From NCBI GenBank assembly GCA_964482535.1, contig CAYZXU010000058.1:1-14756 (forward strand): DNA of 14,756 nt, read 5' to 3'. Within the stretch, counting starts at the first letter, position 1; each line of letters begins with the position of its first letter. Shown here piece after piece: positions 13,272-14,756 of the stretch. The translations under genes and the position numbers were made by a program. The notes under the pieces were generated by a model. It had not been told where the DNA came from, did no database searches, and saw only the letters and a list, made by a program, of their open reading frames with translations. This DNA is from CAYZXU01 sp964482535. GTDB taxonomy: Bacteria; Desulfobacterota; Desulfobacteria; Desulfobacterales; BuS5.

Positions 13272-13577
13272 CTATAGTTTTATCTCAACATCCACACCTG
13301 GTGACAAATCAAGCTTCATTAAAGCGTCCACAGTTTGCTGAGTCGGGTCAACAATATCCAAAATGCGTTTATGCGTCCTCATTTCAAACTGTTCCCTTGA
13401 TTTTTTGTCAACATGCGGGGATCTTAGAACACAATATTTATTAATCCTTGTTGGAAGCGGTATCGGTCCAACAACTTTTGCTCCTGTCTTATTAGCCGTA
13501 TCAACGATATCAGAAGCTGACTGATCAAGAAGACTGTGATCATATGCCTTTAGTTTAATTTTAATCTTTGTGCCCAT
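13272..13577 (-). CDS. rpsJ: 30S ribosomal protein S10
   Basis: S10 is a 30S head protein and, as NusE, joins NusB in transcription antitermination and binds NusG in coupling transcription to translation. The 101-residue protein has KIKIKLKAYDHSLLDQSA near 4-21, GPIPLPTRINKYCVLRSPHVDKKSREQFEMRTHKR near 37-71, and ends SPGVDVEIKL. The ATG 13577 has a weak upstream AAAGAAA. It begins 18 bases after the tuf stop, so no S10 leader of E. coli type can exist here, and it is presumably cotranscribed with tuf. Confidence 0.98.
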   Translation of the reverse strand: MGTKIKIKLKAYDHSLLDQSASDIVDTANKTGAKVVGPIPLPTRINKYCVLRSPHVDKKSREQFEMRTHKRILDIVDPTQQTVDALMKLDLSPGVDVEIKL

Positions 13578-13595
13578 AATAATTTCTTTATCTCT

Positions 13596-14756
13596 CTATT
13601 CAATTATTTCACTTACAACACCGGCGCCGACTGTCCTGCCGCCTTCCCTGATGGCAAACCTGACCTCTTTCTCCATGGCTATGGGCGTTATCAATTCAGC
13701 TGAAATCGTTATATTATCGCCAGGCATTATCATCTCTACTCCCTCGGGAAGATTCAATATGCCTGTAACGTCAGTTGTCCTGAAATAAAACTGTGGCCTG
13801 TATCCATTAAAAAAAGGCGTATGACGTCCACCCTCTTCCTTGCTTAATATATATACCTCAGCCTTGAACTTCGTGTGGGGAGTGATTGAACCAGGCACTG
13901 CTACAACCTGACCACGCTCCACCTCGTCCCTCTTTGTGCCTCTTATTAAAACACCGATGTTATCCCCTGCCTGACCTTCATCAAGCAGTTTGCGAAACAT
14001 CTCAACTCCTGTGCAAACTGTCTTTAATGTGGGACGTATACCTACTATCTCAACAGTATCACCAACATGTATAACACCTCTTTCAACCCTGCCCGTTACA
14101 ACCGTACCCCTGCCTGATATACTGAAAACATCCTCTACCGGCATCAAAAACGGCTTGTCAATCTCTCTCTCGGGCTCCTCTATAAAAGAATCTATTGCTT
14201 CCATTAACTCAAATATACATTTGGCCTCTTCACTGTCAGGATCATCACTCTCAAGAGCCTTTAACGCACTACCTCGTATAATGGGAGTATCATCACCTGG
14301 AAAATCATACTTGTCCAGCAACTCTCGAAGCTCCAACTCAACCAGCTCTATCAATTCCTCATCATCAACCATGTCGCATTTGTTTAAAAACACTACTATG
14401 CTGGGAACTCCTACCTGCCTTGCCAGCAAAATATGCTCCCGTGTCTGGGGCATGGGACCGTCATCAGCTCCAACCACCAGTATCGCACCGTCCATCTGGG
14501 CGGCTCCGGTTATCATATTCTTTATATAATCAGCATGCCCAGGACAATCAACATGAGCATAATGCCTGTTCTCTGTCTCATACTCCACATGCGCTGTGGC
14601 TATGGTTATCCCTCGCTCCCTTTCCTCAGGTGCCTTGTCTATCTGATCAAAAGGAACAAAATCCGCAAGCCCTCTTAATCCACTATGCTTTGTAATAGCC
14701 GCAGTAAGGGTCGTCTTGCCATGATCTATATGACCTATCGTACCCACATTCACATG
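13596..14756 (-). CDS. tuf: Elongation factor Tu (N-terminus outside window)
   Basis: EF-Tu carries aminoacyl-tRNA to the ribosome A site as a GTPase. The visible 386 residues begin at His of HVNVGTIGHIDHGKTTL; about 11 residues are missing, giving about 397 in full, the usual length. The G domain shows the P-loop GHIDHGKT, the effector ERERGITI, DCPGHAD, NKCDMVDD and RGSALKAL; domains 2 and 3 follow with RGTVVTGRVERG and RPQFYFRTTDVTG. The apparent GTG start at 14753 is internal Val, not a start. GC content is visibly higher than in the genes that follow. It probably belongs to the str group (rpsL-rpsG-fusA-tuf) outside the window. Confidence 0.98.
   Translation of the reverse strand, partial: HVNVGTIGHIDHGKTTLTAAITKHSGLRGLADFVPFDQIDKAPEERERGITIATAHVEYETENRHYAHVDCPGHADYIKNMITGAAQMDGAILVVGADDGPMPQTREHILLARQVGVPSIVVFLNKCDMVDDEELIELVELELRELLDKYDFPGDDTPIIRGSALKALESDDPDSEEAKCIFELMEAIDSFIEEPEREIDKPFLMPVEDVFSISGRGTVVTGRVERGVIHVGDTVEIVGIRPTLKTVCTGVEMFRKLLDEGQAGDNIGVLIRGTKRDEVERGQVVAVPGSITPHTKFKAEVYILSKEEGGRHTPFFNGYRPQFYFRTTDVTGILNLPEGVEMIMPGDNITISAELITPIAMEKEVRFAIREGGRTVGAGVVSEIIE

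Noticed and set aside
13990..14529. 179-codon open frame on the + strand, opposite tuf
   Set aside because: Ser/Thr/Pro-rich composition reflects the antisense of conserved EF-Tu codons; no recognisable protein and no need for a second coding sequence.
1..14756. CRISPR arrays, tRNA or rRNA genes, insertion sequences, phage or defence genes
   Set aside because: None was seen on either strand; all sequence is explained by ribosomal-cluster genes and short spacers.

Overview
The window is one unbroken ribosomal-protein gene cluster on the minus strand. In transcription order it runs from the 3' part of tuf (EF-Tu) through the S10, spc and alpha groups to the first three quarters of rpoA. I count 29 genes, two of them cut by the window edges (tuf loses about 11 N-terminal codons; rpoA loses its C-terminal part). 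No gap exceeds 107 bases, and there is no tRNA, rRNA, CRISPR array, mobile element or gene of unknown function.

Organism: an AT-rich bacterium, probably a delta-proteobacterium (Desulfobacterota), perhaps of the Desulfobacterales. This rests on protein character: L2 with DHPMGGGEG and a Cys-containing C-terminal region, the L3 start MCRGLMGKKLGMT, zinc-binding forms of S4, S14, L24 and L36, and the EF-Tu sequence. Genus cannot be fixed from this.

Layout in transcription order, from high to low coordinates. tuf lies 18 bases before rpsJ, so the str and S10 groups look fused. The S10 group is rpsJ-rplC-rplD-rplW-rplB-rpsS-rplV-rpsC-rplP-rpmC-rpsQ (13577-8389). The spc group is rplN-rplX-rplE-rpsN-rpsH-rplF-rplR-rpsE-rpmD-rplO-secY (8371-2765). 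infA, rpmJ and the alpha group rpsM-rpsK-rpsD-rpoA follow (2722-1). adk and map, which often sit between secY and infA, are absent.

The genes work together: they make a large share of both ribosomal subunits, the initiation factor IF1, the elongation factor Tu, the channel that exports nascent proteins (SecY) and the alpha subunit that nucleates RNA polymerase. Tight spacing, short overlaps (rplD/rplW, rplP/rpmC, rpmD/rplO) and stops abutting ribosome-binding sites point to polycistronic, coupled expression.

The gene content is ordinary. The points worth a second look are the use of TTG start codons with near-perfect Shine-Dalgarno sites in five small-subunit genes and no large-subunit gene, a set of intercistronic inverted repeats (several with the upstream stop codon in one arm), the lack of room for an S10 leader, and a tuf gene visibly richer in GC than its neighbours. 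I see no evidence of a new biological system.
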